Of a stretch of 64,000 nt of DNA, positions 33,555 to 41,674 are shown in pieces. The notes under the pieces are model-generated. The model did no database searches and had not been told where the DNA came from. It saw nothing but the letters and a program-made list of their open reading frames with translations. The first letter of the stretch is position 1, and each line of letters opens with the position of its first letter. The DNA comes from WHSW01 sp963740055 (lineage in GTDB: Bacteria; Actinomycetota; Thermoleophilia; Solirubrobacterales; 70-9), in assembly GCA_963740055.1 (NCBI GenBank), contig CAVUCL010000004.1:62001-126000 (forward strand). Direction: 5' to 3'. The position numbers and the translations under genes were made by a program.

Positions 33555-34754
33555 CTAGGCGGCGCTCGGCGACGGCTCGCGGGCGGGGGCGCCGCAGAAG
33601 AGCTCGTAGTCGGGGAAGCGCCCCATCTCCTCGGCGCTGATCTCGGGCGCGCTCTCGCCGCAGATCGGGCACTCGGGGTCGCGCTTGACCTTGAGCTCGG
33701 TGAAGCTGGTGCCGAGCGACTCATAGAGCAGCAGGCGCCCGACCAGCGGCTCGCCGATCTGCGCCACGAGCTTGATCACCTCGTTCGCCTGCAGCAGCCC
33801 CATCAGCCCGGCCATCACGCCGAGGACGCCGTTGGCGCCGCAGCTTGGCGCCAGCTCGGGCGGCGGCGGCACCGGGTAGAGGCAGCGATAGCACGGCCCC
33901 TCGTAGGGGACGAAGGTCGAGATCTGGCCGTCGAAGCCGAGGATCGACGCGGAGACGACCGGCTTTCGCAGCCGCACCGAAGCGTCGTTGAGCAGGTAGC
34001 GGGTGGGGAAGTTGTCGGCGCCGTCGACGATCACGTCGTAGGGCTCGATCAGCTCGAGGATGTTCGAGGCGTCGAGCCGGGTGGCGTGCTCGACGACCTC
34101 GACGTCGGGGTTCAGCGCCTCGATCGTGATCCGCGCCGAGGTCGCCTTCGAGATCCCGAGGCGCTCGGTGTTGTGGATCACCTGGCGCTGCAGGTTCGAG
34201 GCGTCGACGACGTCGTCGTCGACGATCCCGAGGGTGCCGATCCCGGCCGCGGCGAGGTAGAGCGCCGTCGGCGCCCCGAGCCCGCCGGCGCCGAGCAGCA
34301 GCACCTTCGCGCCGAGCATCCTCAGCTGGCCCTCGACCCCGACCTCGGGCAGCAGCGTGTGGCGCGAGTAGCGCATCCGCTGCTCCGCGGTCAGCCCGGA
34401 CTCGCTCTCGACCGGCAGGCCGGCCCGCTCCCAGGCCACGATCCCGCCCTCGATCACGGCGACGTTCTCGTAGCCGAGCTGCTCGAGCTCGGCCGCCGAG
34501 AGCGCCGAGCGGTTGTCGGTGCGGCAGTGCAGCAGCAGGCGCTCGGAGGCGTCGGGCGCGAGCTCGTCGATGCGGGCGACGAGCTCGCCCTGGGGGACGT
34601 GGGTGGCGCCGGCGAGGTGGGACTCGTCCCACTCGTTCTGCTCGCGGACGTCGATCAGCTTCGTCCCCGCCGCGATCTCGTCGCGGGCGCGGTCGAGATC
34701 GATCATCTCGATCCGTGACTTGATCTCGCCGAGCTCGTCCGCCGCAGTCGCCAT
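33555..34754 (-). CDS. moeZ: rhodanese-ThiF adenylyltransferase/sulfurtransferase (MoeZ-like)
   Basis: This is a 399-residue protein. Residues about 14-115 are a rhodanese domain with active-site loop LLHCRTDNRS (C77). Residues about 120-399 are a ThiF/MoeB domain: RYSRHTLLPEVG, then GAGGLG (155-160) for ATP, SNLQRQ, and two CxxC pairs (CYRC and CPIC) for zinc. In mycobacterial MoeZ the rhodanese domain is at the C-terminus, so the order is reversed. It should adenylate and thiocarboxylate the CysO-like protein encoded next. TAGGAG lies upstream of the ATG at 34754. Confidence 0.92.
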   Translation of the reverse strand: MATAADELGEIKSRIEMIDLDRARDEIAAGTKLIDVREQNEWDESHLAGATHVPQGELVARIDELAPDASERLLLHCRTDNRSALSAAELEQLGYENVAVIEGGIVAWERAGLPVESESGLTAEQRMRYSRHTLLPEVGVEGQLRMLGAKVLLLGAGGLGAPTALYLAAAGIGTLGIVDDDVVDASNLQRQVIHNTERLGISKATSARITIEALNPDVEVVEHATRLDASNILELIEPYDVIVDGADNFPTRYLLNDASVRLRKPVVSASILGFDGQISTFVPYEGPCYRCLYPVPPPPELAPSCGANGVLGVMAGLMGLLQANEVIKLVAQIGEPLVGRLLLYESLGTSFTELKVKRDPECPICGESAPEISAEEMGRFPDYELFCGAPAREPSPSAA

Positions 34755-34763
34755 CGCTAAAAC

Positions 34764-34784
34764 TCCTAATCCCGATCCGGATTT
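34764..34784 (-). promoter_or_regulatory. shared AAATCCG-N9-TAGGA motif upstream of moeZ-cysO
   Basis: On the coding strand, AAATCCG (34784-34778) and TAGGA (34768-34764) are nine bases apart, just upstream of the moeZ start. The same pair with ten bases between is found before the Rieske-sufBD operon. The TAGGA overlaps the likely ribosome-binding site here. A common regulator site is possible but unproven. Confidence 0.3.
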
Positions 34785-34802
34785 AAGGTTTAGTCTAGCA
34801 CT

Positions 34803-34852
34803 CGCCGAGCGGTGGATTTCCCCGCTATGCAATGACTATCCACCGCTCGGCG
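34803..34852. repeat. conserved hairpin repeat, copy 1
   Basis: A perfect 15-bp inverted repeat (CGCCGAGCGGTGGAT and its complement) encloses a 20-base loop containing TTCCCCGCTATGCAA. A second copy at 60233-60283 has the same left arm and a nearly identical loop start. Here the right arm encodes the last codons of the minus-strand glycosyltransferase, and its stop lies at the loop edge. It could act as a terminator, but loop conservation suggests a mobile or protein-binding element. Confidence 0.8.
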
Positions 34853-35744
34853 GGGCGGGCGGGAGCTCGGGCGGCGGGTCAGCCGCGAGCGCGCTCGCGA
34901 GCGCCTCGCGGTCGCGATCGCCGGCGCGGCGAGCCAGCGTCTTCGCCCACAACCGCAGGCGCAGGTTGAGCACCAGCGCGCGCCAGGCGCGGCGCTCGCG
35001 GCGGGGGCCGTAGGCGCGCCGCAGCGCCGCGCGCCAGTTCAGCGTCCCCAGCGGCCGCCAGCCCTCGCGCGAGCCGTAGGCGACGATCGAGGACGCCTGA
35101 CCGTGATGGACGATCCGGCACCCGGTCGGATCGAACCAGGACCGCTTCCCGGCGGCCGCGGCGCGCAGGCCGAGGTCGACGTCCTCCCCGTACATGTGCA
35201 GAGCGCGGTCGAAGGGGCCGAGCCGGCGCAGGAGCGCGGTCGGCGCGGCGACGCAGACGCCGTTCAGCCACGCGACCTCGACCGCCCGCCCGAGCCGGTA
35301 GGGCTCGGTCCGGGCGCGCACGGGCGCCGGCGCGAGCGCCCCCGGCAGCAGCGCCCGGACCCAGGGCCAGGCGCCGACCTCGGGCCCGCTCGCCGAGGGC
35401 TGCGCGCTGTGGTCGGGGTTGAGCACCCGCGGCCCGACCAGTGTGCCGCGCTCGGCGGCGCTCGCCGCGAGCCGGTCGAGCCCGCCGTCGAGGAGCTCGG
35501 TGTCCGGGTTGAGCAGCACCGTGACCGGCTCCGAGGCGGCCGCGACGCCGGCGTTCGAGCCGGCGCCGAAGCCGAGGTTCTTCCGCTGCCCGAGGAAGCG
35601 GTGGCGTCCGCGCCAGCCGGCGGCGGCGTCGGCGGGCGCGTCGGTGGACGCGTTGTCGACGACGACCAGCTCCTGCGTGCCGTCGAGATGGCGGTTCATC
35701 GACGCGACCAGGGTGCGCAGCTCGGCTGCGCACTCCCAGGTCAC
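34836..35744 (-). CDS. GT2 family glycosyltransferase (rhamnosyltransferase-like)
   Basis: From the GTG at 35744 it has 302 residues: LVVVDNASTDAP, then LGFGAGSNAGV, VTVLLNPDTELL (metal motif), and the late MYGEDVDLGLRAAAAG, typical of WbbL-like enzymes. The first beta strand (ISYSIVVVTW) begins upstream of that GTG, in the same frame and directly after the UAG of htpX. No ATG, GTG or TTG is available there, only ATC and ATA. The real start is thus uncertain. The C-terminal PPELPPAPPSGG and the stop are encoded inside the hairpin repeat. Confidence 0.82.
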   Translation of the reverse strand: MTWECAAELRTLVASMNRHLDGTQELVVVDNASTDAPADAAAGWRGRHRFLGQRKNLGFGAGSNAGVAAASEPVTVLLNPDTELLDGGLDRLAASAAERGTLVGPRVLNPDHSAQPSASGPEVGAWPWVRALLPGALAPAPVRARTEPYRLGRAVEVAWLNGVCVAAPTALLRRLGPFDRALHMYGEDVDLGLRAAAAGKRSWFDPTGCRIVHHGQASSIVAYGSREGWRPLGTLNWRAALRRAYGPRRERRAWRALVLNLRLRLWAKTLARRAGDRDREALASALAADPPPELPPAPPSGG

Positions 35745-35777
35745 GACGACTATCGAGTAGCTGATGTCCTGCGGCCG

Positions 35778-36638
35778 CTAGCCGATCGCCGGGCGCATCT
35801 GGCGCAGACGGCGAACCCGCTCCTCGATCGGCGGGTGGGTCGAGAACAGGCCCGCGATCCCTCCGGCCTTGAACGGCTTCACGATGTACATCGACTCGGT
35901 CGCCTGGTTGACGTGCATCGGGGTCGTCTTGACGCCCTCCTCGAGCCGCAGCAGCGCCGAGGCCAGCGACTCGGGGTTGCCGCAGTACTGCGCCCCCGTC
36001 GCGTCGGCCGCGTACTCGCGCTGGCGCGAGACCGCGAGCTGGATCAGCGAGGCCGAGATCGGCGCCAGGATGACCAGCGCCAGGCTCCCGATCAGGCCCA
36101 GCGGCGACTCGTCGTCGCCCCCGAACCAGAGGAAGAAGTAGGCGAGGTAGGTGATCATCGCGCCGATCGCCGAGGCGACCGACTGGGTCAGGATGTCGCG
36201 GTTGGCGATGTGGGCGAGCTCGTGCGAGATCACGCCGCGAAGCTCGTCCTCGGAGAGCAGCTTCGTGATCCCCTCGGTCACCGCAACCGCCGAGTGCTTC
36301 GGGCCGCGACCGGTCGCGAACGCGTTCGGCTGCTCGCTCGGGATCATGTACAGGCGCGGCATCGGCAGGTCGGCGCGCGTGGTCAGCTCGCGCACCATCT
36401 GGTACAGCCCCGGAGCCTCCTGCTCGGAGAGCGGCTTTGCACGCGCGCTGGCGAGCGCGATCTTGTCGCTGAACCAGAAGGCGACGAAGTTCATCACCAG
36501 CGCGATCACGAGGAAGATGCCGGCGACGTCGATGCCGCCGATCGCGTAGCCGATCGCGATCAGCAGGCCGCCGAGGGTGGCCATCAGGATCGTCGTCCGC
36601 AGGCCTGCGGCGAAGTTGGATCTGCGAGTCGTGGTCAT
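35778..36638 (-). CDS. htpX: membrane zinc metalloprotease HtpX
   Basis: This 286-residue M48 family protease has the zinc motif HELAH (139-143). A third ligand lies in the REYAADATGA segment (glutamate), with two N-terminal and two internal membrane segments. SEQPNAFATGRGP is a typical HtpX phrase. GGAGAAA precedes the ATG at 36638. HtpX degrades misfolded membrane proteins. A histidine kinase/response regulator pair is divergent from it across a 187-base gap, so envelope-stress control is conceivable but not shown. Its UAG is directly followed, in frame, by the glycosyltransferase sequence. Confidence 0.95.
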   Translation of the reverse strand: MTTTRRSNFAAGLRTTILMATLGGLLIAIGYAIGGIDVAGIFLVIALVMNFVAFWFSDKIALASARAKPLSEQEAPGLYQMVRELTTRADLPMPRLYMIPSEQPNAFATGRGPKHSAVAVTEGITKLLSEDELRGVISHELAHIANRDILTQSVASAIGAMITYLAYFFLWFGGDDESPLGLIGSLALVILAPISASLIQLAVSRQREYAADATGAQYCGNPESLASALLRLEEGVKTTPMHVNQATESMYIVKPFKAGGIAGLFSTHPPIEERVRRLRQMRPAIG

Positions 36639-36813
36639 TGCGGGGGTTTCTCCTTCGATGCTGTCCGACTCTCAAGACGACAGGCGGCCGGACCTGAACC
36701 TGCACTGGACATTCTGACGATCCCGGGAGCGCGGATCATGGGTGCCAGCACTCAATCAGCCTAGGGGGCGGACCCCTTTGTCGACCGCTCAGCGATCCGG
36801 CCAGCGCCGCCGA

Positions 36814-36819
36814 TACCTT
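36814..36819 (+). promoter_or_regulatory. -10 element of a leaderless promoter
   Basis: TACCTT ends six bases before the ATG at 36826 of the histidine kinase gene, and no ribosome-binding site is visible. In the rest of the 187-base gap to htpX I see no other clear signal. Confidence 0.55.
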
Positions 36820-36825
36820 GGGCGT

Positions 36826-37824
36826 ATGCGACGCCGCGACCTCCTGACGCAGGTTCTGCTGGTCAACCTGCTGCTGATCGTCGCCGCGGTCGTCGCCGCG
36901 GTCGTCGCCGCGAACCCCGAGCTCGACCTCGGCGACACGCCCGAGGCGGGCCTCGTGCTCGGGCTCGCGATCTCGCTCACGATCGTCGTCAATCTGATCC
37001 TGCTCCAGCGCCGCTTCCGGCCGCTCGAGCGGCTGGTCGAGCAGATGGAGCGGGTCGATCTCACGCGCCCGGGCGCCAACCTGCGCGACGTCCCGAGCCC
37101 TGGCGGGCCGGAGGAGGTCGTGCGCCTGCATCACGCGTTCATCGTCATGCTCGAGCGCCTCGAGGCCGAGCGCCGCCACGCCTCCAGCGCCGCGCTCGAC
37201 GCCCAGGAGGAGGAGCGCGCCCGCGTCGCCCGCGACCTGCACGACGAGGTCAACCAGTCGCTGACCGGGCTGTTGCTGCGGCTCGAGGCGGCGCGCGAGA
37301 AGGCGCCGCCCGAGCTCGCGACCGAGCTGGTCGAGATCCGCTCGCTCGCCAACCGGGCGCTGCGCGAGCTGGTCACCCTGGCGCGCCAGCTGCGCCCGAC
37401 CGCGCTCGACGACCTCGGCCTCAAGGCGGCCCTCGACAGCCACGTGACCGACCTTGGCCGGACCACCGAGATCGAGACCAGCTTCCGCTCCGACGGCGAC
37501 ATCACGACCGTGCCCCAGGACGTCCAGGTGGTCGCCTACCGGGTCGCCCAGGAGGCGCTCTCGAACGCGACCCGCCACTCGGGCGCCTCGCGGGTCGCGG
37601 TCCACGTCGAGCGCGAGGACGGCTGGTTCGAGCTCAGCGTCTCCGACGACGGCGACGGGTTCACCTTCGACCAGGCGTCCGGCGGCCTCGGGCTTCCGGG
37701 CATGCGCGAGCGCGCGCTGCTCGTGGGCGGAGACCTTCAGGTCGAGTCGCGTCCGAAAGTCGGCACAAGGGTTCGGCTCCGCGTGCCGATAGAGGGTAAT
37801 GATGCTGTTCGAGGATCGGGATGA
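36826..37824 (+). CDS. sensor histidine kinase, NarL-type pair (HisKA_3)
   Basis: This 332-residue protein has two membrane segments (about 7-28 and 43-60) with only a short outside loop, a HAMP-like linker, and a HisKA_3 domain with ARDLHDEVNQSL (phosphorylated H139). The ATPase part has EALSNATRHSGAS (N box) and VSDDGDGF with GLGLPGMRERA. The tiny sensor loop suggests it senses membrane state or a partner protein. Its end overlaps the response regulator start by 26 bases. It is divergent from htpX. Confidence 0.93.
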   Translation: MRRRDLLTQVLLVNLLLIVAAVVAAVVAANPELDLGDTPEAGLVLGLAISLTIVVNLILLQRRFRPLERLVEQMERVDLTRPGANLRDVPSPGGPEEVVRLHHAFIVMLERLEAERRHASSAALDAQEEERARVARDLHDEVNQSLTGLLLRLEAAREKAPPELATELVEIRSLANRALRELVTLARQLRPTALDDLGLKAALDSHVTDLGRTTEIETSFRSDGDITTVPQDVQVVAYRVAQEALSNATRHSGASRVAVHVEREDGWFELSVSDDGDGFTFDQASGGLGLPGMRERALLVGGDLQVESRPKVGTRVRLRVPIEGNDAVRGSG

Positions 37825-38458
37825 AGACGTGCGGGTACTGATCGCCGACGACCACGGGATCGTCCGCTCGGGCCTGCGGATGCTGCTCGAGCAGCAGGGC
37901 GACATCGAGGTGATCGCCGAGGCCTCGGACGGGGCGACCGCCCGCGACGTCGCGATCCGCGAGCGCCCCGACCTCGCGATCCTCGACGTCAAGATGCCGA
38001 AGCTGACCGGGTTGCAGGCGACGCGGGAGATCCGCGAGCAGGCACCCGACGTGTCGGTGCTGATCCTCTCGATGTACGACGACGAGCGCTACCTGTTCGA
38101 GGCGCTGAAGGCCGGCGCCTCCGGCTACGTGCTCAAGGCGCAGGCCGACGTCGACCTGCTCGAGGCGGTGCGCGCGGTCGAGCGCGGCGAGCCGTTCCTG
38201 ACCCCGGAGGCGCAGCGGGCGCTGATCAAGGACGTGCTCGGCGAGACCACCGGCCGCTCCTCGGAGCTGACCCCGCGCGAGGAGGAGGTCGTGAAGCTGG
38301 TCGCCGAGGCGCACACGAACAAGGAGATCGCCGAGATCCTGCACCTGTCCGAGAAGACGGTCGAGAACCATCGCTCGAACGCGATGCGAAAGCTCGGCAT
38401 GCGCGACCGGGTCGAGCTCGTCCGCTACGCGATCCGTCGCGGGCTGATCGAGCCCTGA
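37799..38458 (+). CDS. NarL/FixJ family response regulator
   Basis: This 219-residue protein has a receiver domain with acidic pair D17-D18, phosphoacceptor D63 (ILDVKMP) and K113. Its LuxR-type helix-turn-helix has LTPREEEVVKLVAEAHTNKE and SEKTVENHRSNAMRKLG. The ATG at 37799 lies inside the kinase gene; a GTG at 37829, just before RVLIADD, is an alternative start. It should be phosphorylated by the kinase encoded before it. Targets are unknown. The gene ends one base before the convergent GT-C gene. Confidence 0.94.
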   Translation: MMLFEDRDEDVRVLIADDHGIVRSGLRMLLEQQGDIEVIAEASDGATARDVAIRERPDLAILDVKMPKLTGLQATREIREQAPDVSVLILSMYDDERYLFEALKAGASGYVLKAQADVDLLEAVRAVERGEPFLTPEAQRALIKDVLGETTGRSSELTPREEEVVKLVAEAHTNKEIAEILHLSEKTVENHRSNAMRKLGMRDRVELVRYAIRRGLIEP

Positions 38459-38459
38459 C

Positions 38460-39983
38460 TCAGGCCGCCGCCCCGGCCGCCGGGTCCTCGGGCTCGAGCC
38501 GCCGCCGCGCGCGCTCGCCGCGCACGAGCGCGGTCAGCGCGATCGCCACTGCGGCGAGCATCGGCCCGGCCATCGGCACCGTGTAGCGGCCGACGTAGTT
38601 CCCGGTCAGCCCGGGCGCGACCAGGAGCGCGATCGCGCCGACGCCGAAGATCAGCACGCCGACGCGCATCCGGCGATCGCCGGTGAAGAGCCCGATCAGC
38701 ATCAGCACGGTCGCGATCGAGAGCGCGGTCCCGCCGAAGCGGGTGAACTGGTGCAGCGCGCGCAGGTTCTCGAGCCCGGGACGGTCCTGGTCGACGCTGA
38801 AGTCGGCGTAGAACTCCTCCATCCCGGCCTCGGTCGAGGGCTGGATGTCGACGTAGTACGGATAGTCGGTCTGCAGGCCGATGGTCCAGTCGAGCTGCGG
38901 GTCGAGCCCGCCGCCGGAGAGCTCCCGCGGCGGCCGCGACCCGGGCGACCAGTAGGCGCGGAAGTACTCCCAGGCACTCGAGAGGTAGTCCTTGGGCTGG
39001 GCGCGGATCGCGGCCTGCGACCACTCGGCGAGCAGGTCGTCGTTGGCGCCGAAGCCGCCGAGGTAGCGCGGCGCCGGGGCGGCGGGGTCGAACAGGTAGT
39101 AGTTCGCCCCCGGGCGCGCGGCAGCCGGCCGGTCCTCGCACAGGATCTCGGTCCCCGGCGGCGGGTCGAAGCGCCCGCAGTCGGCGAACTGGGCCACCCT
39201 CCCGTACAGGTACCACCCCGGAGAGGGACCGATCCCGAAGCGCGGGCCGAAGCTCGCGTTGGCGCTCGCGAACGCGAGCAGGATCGCGCCCGCGGCGAGC
39301 GCCGTGGCGACCGGAGCGCGCCAGTGCAGGCGCCAGTCGCGAAACGGTCGCCGGCGTACCAGCAGCAGGCCGAGCACGACCACCGGGATCATGAACAGCC
39401 CCGCCGAGCGGATCGTGACGCTGAGCCCGAGCGCGACGCCGCAGACGAGCGGCCAGCGCCACCACGGGGCCGGGTCGTCGAACGCCCTCACCGCGGCGTA
39501 GAGGCCGATCGAGGTCGCGAGCACCGAGAGGCTCTCGGACATGATCGCGTGCTCGAGGAAGATCAGGTCCGGGTTCAGGAGCACGATCGCGGCCGGCAGC
39601 AGGCCCGCCCAGGCCGAGCGCGCGACCCGCCGGGTCGCCGCGAACAGCAGCAGCGCCGAGGCGATCCCGCTCAGGTGCTGGAGCAGCACCGGGACGGCGA
39701 CCTCGCGGGTGAGCGCGCCGATCGCGGCCAGGATCAGCGGATAGCCGGCCGGGTGCTGGACGTCGTCGAAGGGCCCCCACTCCGCGACCCGGGCGTAGAC
39801 GCTCGAGTCGGAGAGCGTCGTCGTCGTCGGCCACCACGAGAGCACGGCGATGATCCGCAGCGCGATCCCCGCGAGCAGCAGCCCGAGCAGGACGTAACCG
39901 GCGGGCCCCTCGGGCCAGAAGCCGCGGATCGCGCGCCCGGCCTCGCGCCGGGCCGCGCCGACCCTCGCTCCGAGTGCGCTCAT
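38460..39983 (-). CDS. GT-C glycosyltransferase (family 39/PMT_2-like)
   Basis: This 507-residue polytopic protein starts at an ATG overlapping the methyltransferase stop (ATGA). After the first membrane helix comes TLSDSSVYARVAEWG and then FDDVQHPAGYPLILA, the acidic residue and HPxGYP pattern of ArnT/PMT_2 enzymes. About eleven membrane segments surround a large outside loop at about 215-350. It is the last gene of a three-gene operon (GT2, methyltransferase, GT-C). Use of a polyprenyl-phosphate sugar, possibly made by the first gene, is likely but inferred. Confidence 0.85.
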   Translation of the reverse strand: MSALGARVGAARREAGRAIRGFWPEGPAGYVLLGLLLAGIALRIIAVLSWWPTTTTLSDSSVYARVAEWGPFDDVQHPAGYPLILAAIGALTREVAVPVLLQHLSGIASALLLFAATRRVARSAWAGLLPAAIVLLNPDLIFLEHAIMSESLSVLATSIGLYAAVRAFDDPAPWWRWPLVCGVALGLSVTIRSAGLFMIPVVVLGLLLVRRRPFRDWRLHWRAPVATALAAGAILLAFASANASFGPRFGIGPSPGWYLYGRVAQFADCGRFDPPPGTEILCEDRPAAARPGANYYLFDPAAPAPRYLGGFGANDDLLAEWSQAAIRAQPKDYLSSAWEYFRAYWSPGSRPPRELSGGGLDPQLDWTIGLQTDYPYYVDIQPSTEAGMEEFYADFSVDQDRPGLENLRALHQFTRFGGTALSIATVLMLIGLFTGDRRMRVGVLIFGVGAIALLVAPGLTGNYVGRYTVPMAGPMLAAVAIALTALVRGERARRRLEPEDPAAGAAA

Positions 39984-40582
39984 CGCGCCCGGCAGAGGGC
40001 CATCGTCCACGGCAACGGCGCCCGCACCTCGACCACGTCGAGGGTCGACTCGAGCGTGCGTAAAAAGCCGCGCCGCGACCAATGGTTGAGGTGTCCGGGC
40101 GTGTTGCCGAGCTCGCGCACGTACTTGCCGCGCGCGAGGTTGAGGACCCGCCACAGAGGCTCGCGGGGGACGCTGACGACGAGCCAGGGCCGGGCGAGCT
40201 CGGCGAGCTTCGCCAGCGCCAGCCCTGGGTCGGGCAGGTGCTCGAGCACCTCGCAGCAGACGATCAGCTCGGCCGCGTCCTCAGCCGGGTCGAGGTCCTC
40301 GATCCGGGCGCGCTCGAACGGGATCTCGAGCCCGGCGGCGGCGCTCCGCTCGCGCGCCTCGGCGACCGCGTCGGCGAACGCGTCCGAGCCGCGGACGCGG
40401 ATCCCGCGCTTGGCGAGGCGGATCGAGAGCTCGCCCTCGCCGCAGCCGACCTCGTGCGTCTCGGCGGCCCCGGTGAGGTCGACGAGCTCGGTCAGCCGGC
40501 CGAGGAAGTTGCCGACCAGGCGGCGCTCGATCGGGTTCTGAGTTCCGTACTTGTCGTAGACGTTGCCGCTCGGCCCGGTCAC
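39980..40582 (-). CDS. SAM-dependent methyltransferase
   Basis: This 200-residue protein begins VTGPSGNVYDKYGTQNPIE, continues with HEVGCGEGELSIRLAKRG (motif I) and ELIVCCEVLEHLPDP, and ends in LNHWSRRGFLRTLE, a Methyltransf_23-type layout. The GTG at 40582 overlaps the GT2 stop (GTGA) and its own stop overlaps the GT-C start. An open frame extends far upstream but is antisense-like and arginine-rich. The acceptor is unknown; a lipid-linked sugar is plausible from the operon. Confidence 0.85.
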   Translation of the reverse strand: MTGPSGNVYDKYGTQNPIERRLVGNFLGRLTELVDLTGAAETHEVGCGEGELSIRLAKRGIRVRGSDAFADAVAEARERSAAAGLEIPFERARIEDLDPAEDAAELIVCCEVLEHLPDPGLALAKLAELARPWLVVSVPREPLWRVLNLARGKYVRELGNTPGHLNHWSRRGFLRTLESTLDVVEVRAPLPWTMALCRAR

Positions 40583-41592
40583 GGATCCCCGATCCGCTGC
40601 CGCGCCTCGTCGGCGGCCGCGCCGGGCTGGTAGTGCGACGGGCGCACGCCGGCCTCGAGCTCGAGCCGGCGCACGCGCTCGTAGATGCGCTGGCCGATCA
40701 CCCGCTGGCCCGCGAGCGCGTCGCCGATCACCCCGAGGGCGAGCATCTGCACGGTGACCACGGCGAGCACCGCGGCGACGATCAGCGACTGCAGGTGACC
40801 GCTCGAGTCGCCGGTGCTGATCAGGTCGATCAGGAACGGCAGGCAGGCGGCCACGGTGCCGACGAAGAAGACGGCGGCGACGATGACGAAGAAGCGCAGC
40901 GGTTTGTAGAGGACGTAGGCGCGGACGATCGCGAGCGCGTTGCGCCGCACGTAGGCGGAGGTCGAGTCGAAGAGCCTCGACTCGCGCACGCCGGGGTTGG
41001 CGCCGATCGGGATGTGCTCGACTGCGACCAGGTTGCGGCCCGCCTGGATCAGGCTCTCGAGCGTGTAGGTGAAGTTGGAGACGACGACCAGCTGCAGGGC
41101 CGCCTCGCGGTTGTAGGCGCGAAAGCCCGAGGTCGTGTCGGGCACCTCGGTGCCCGAGGCACGACGCACGACCCAGCTCCCGAGCCGCTGCAGGAAGCGC
41201 TTCGGGCCGGAGAAGTGCTCGAGCGTGCTGATCTGGCGATCGCCGACGACCATGTCGGCGCGGCCCTCGAGGATCGGCGCGACCAGGCGCGGGATGTCGG
41301 CGCTGTCGTACTGGCCGTCGGCGTCGGTGTTGACGACGACGTCGGCTCCGAGCTTCAGCGCCGCGTCGAGCCCGGCCTGGAACGCAGCCGCGAGGCCCCG
41401 GTTGCTGGTCAGGCTGACCAGGTGGTCGACGCCGCCCCCGCGCGCGACCTCGAGCGTGCGGTCGGTCGAGCCGTCGTCGATGACCAGCCACTCGACGCTG
41501 TCGAAGCCCTCGACGGCGCGCGGCAGCCCGGCGAGCACCCGCGGCAGCTCCTGCTCCTCGTTCAGGCAGGGGATCTGGATCACCAGCTTCAC
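40579..41592 (-). CDS. polyprenyl-phosphate-type GT2 with membrane anchor
   Basis: This 337-residue protein has a GT2 domain of the DPM1/GtrB group (residues about 1-225), with IQIPCLNEEQELP, WLVIDDGSTD, VVNTDADGQYD as the metal motif, and TTSGFRAYNREA. Two membrane helices follow (about 235-260 and 275-300). Such enzymes make polyprenyl-phosphate sugars for GT-C transferases, and one is encoded two genes downstream. The GTG at 41592 follows an AATAAT element by eight bases, suggesting a leaderless mRNA. Confidence 0.9.
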   Translation of the reverse strand: MKLVIQIPCLNEEQELPRVLAGLPRAVEGFDSVEWLVIDDGSTDRTLEVARGGGVDHLVSLTSNRGLAAAFQAGLDAALKLGADVVVNTDADGQYDSADIPRLVAPILEGRADMVVGDRQISTLEHFSGPKRFLQRLGSWVVRRASGTEVPDTTSGFRAYNREAALQLVVVSNFTYTLESLIQAGRNLVAVEHIPIGANPGVRESRLFDSTSAYVRRNALAIVRAYVLYKPLRFFVIVAAVFFVGTVAACLPFLIDLISTGDSSGHLQSLIVAAVLAVVTVQMLALGVIGDALAGQRVIGQRIYERVRRLELEAGVRPSHYQPGAAADEARQRIGDP

Positions 41593-41674
41593 GGCGCGCC
41601 ATTATTGCGGTGCGGCCGCCACCCGGGCGGAGGGCTGCCGCATAACCGACCCCTCGAGTAGGATTTAGGTCCCG

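Noticed and set aside
32101..33558. 485-residue plus-strand frame
   Set aside because: It is an antisense shadow of the GT-C-like gene and cysO, rich in Arg, Glu and Asp without any domain pattern.
36763..36780. Short GGGG/CCCC hairpin before the histidine kinase gene
   Set aside because: The stem is only five base pairs, common by chance at this GC content.
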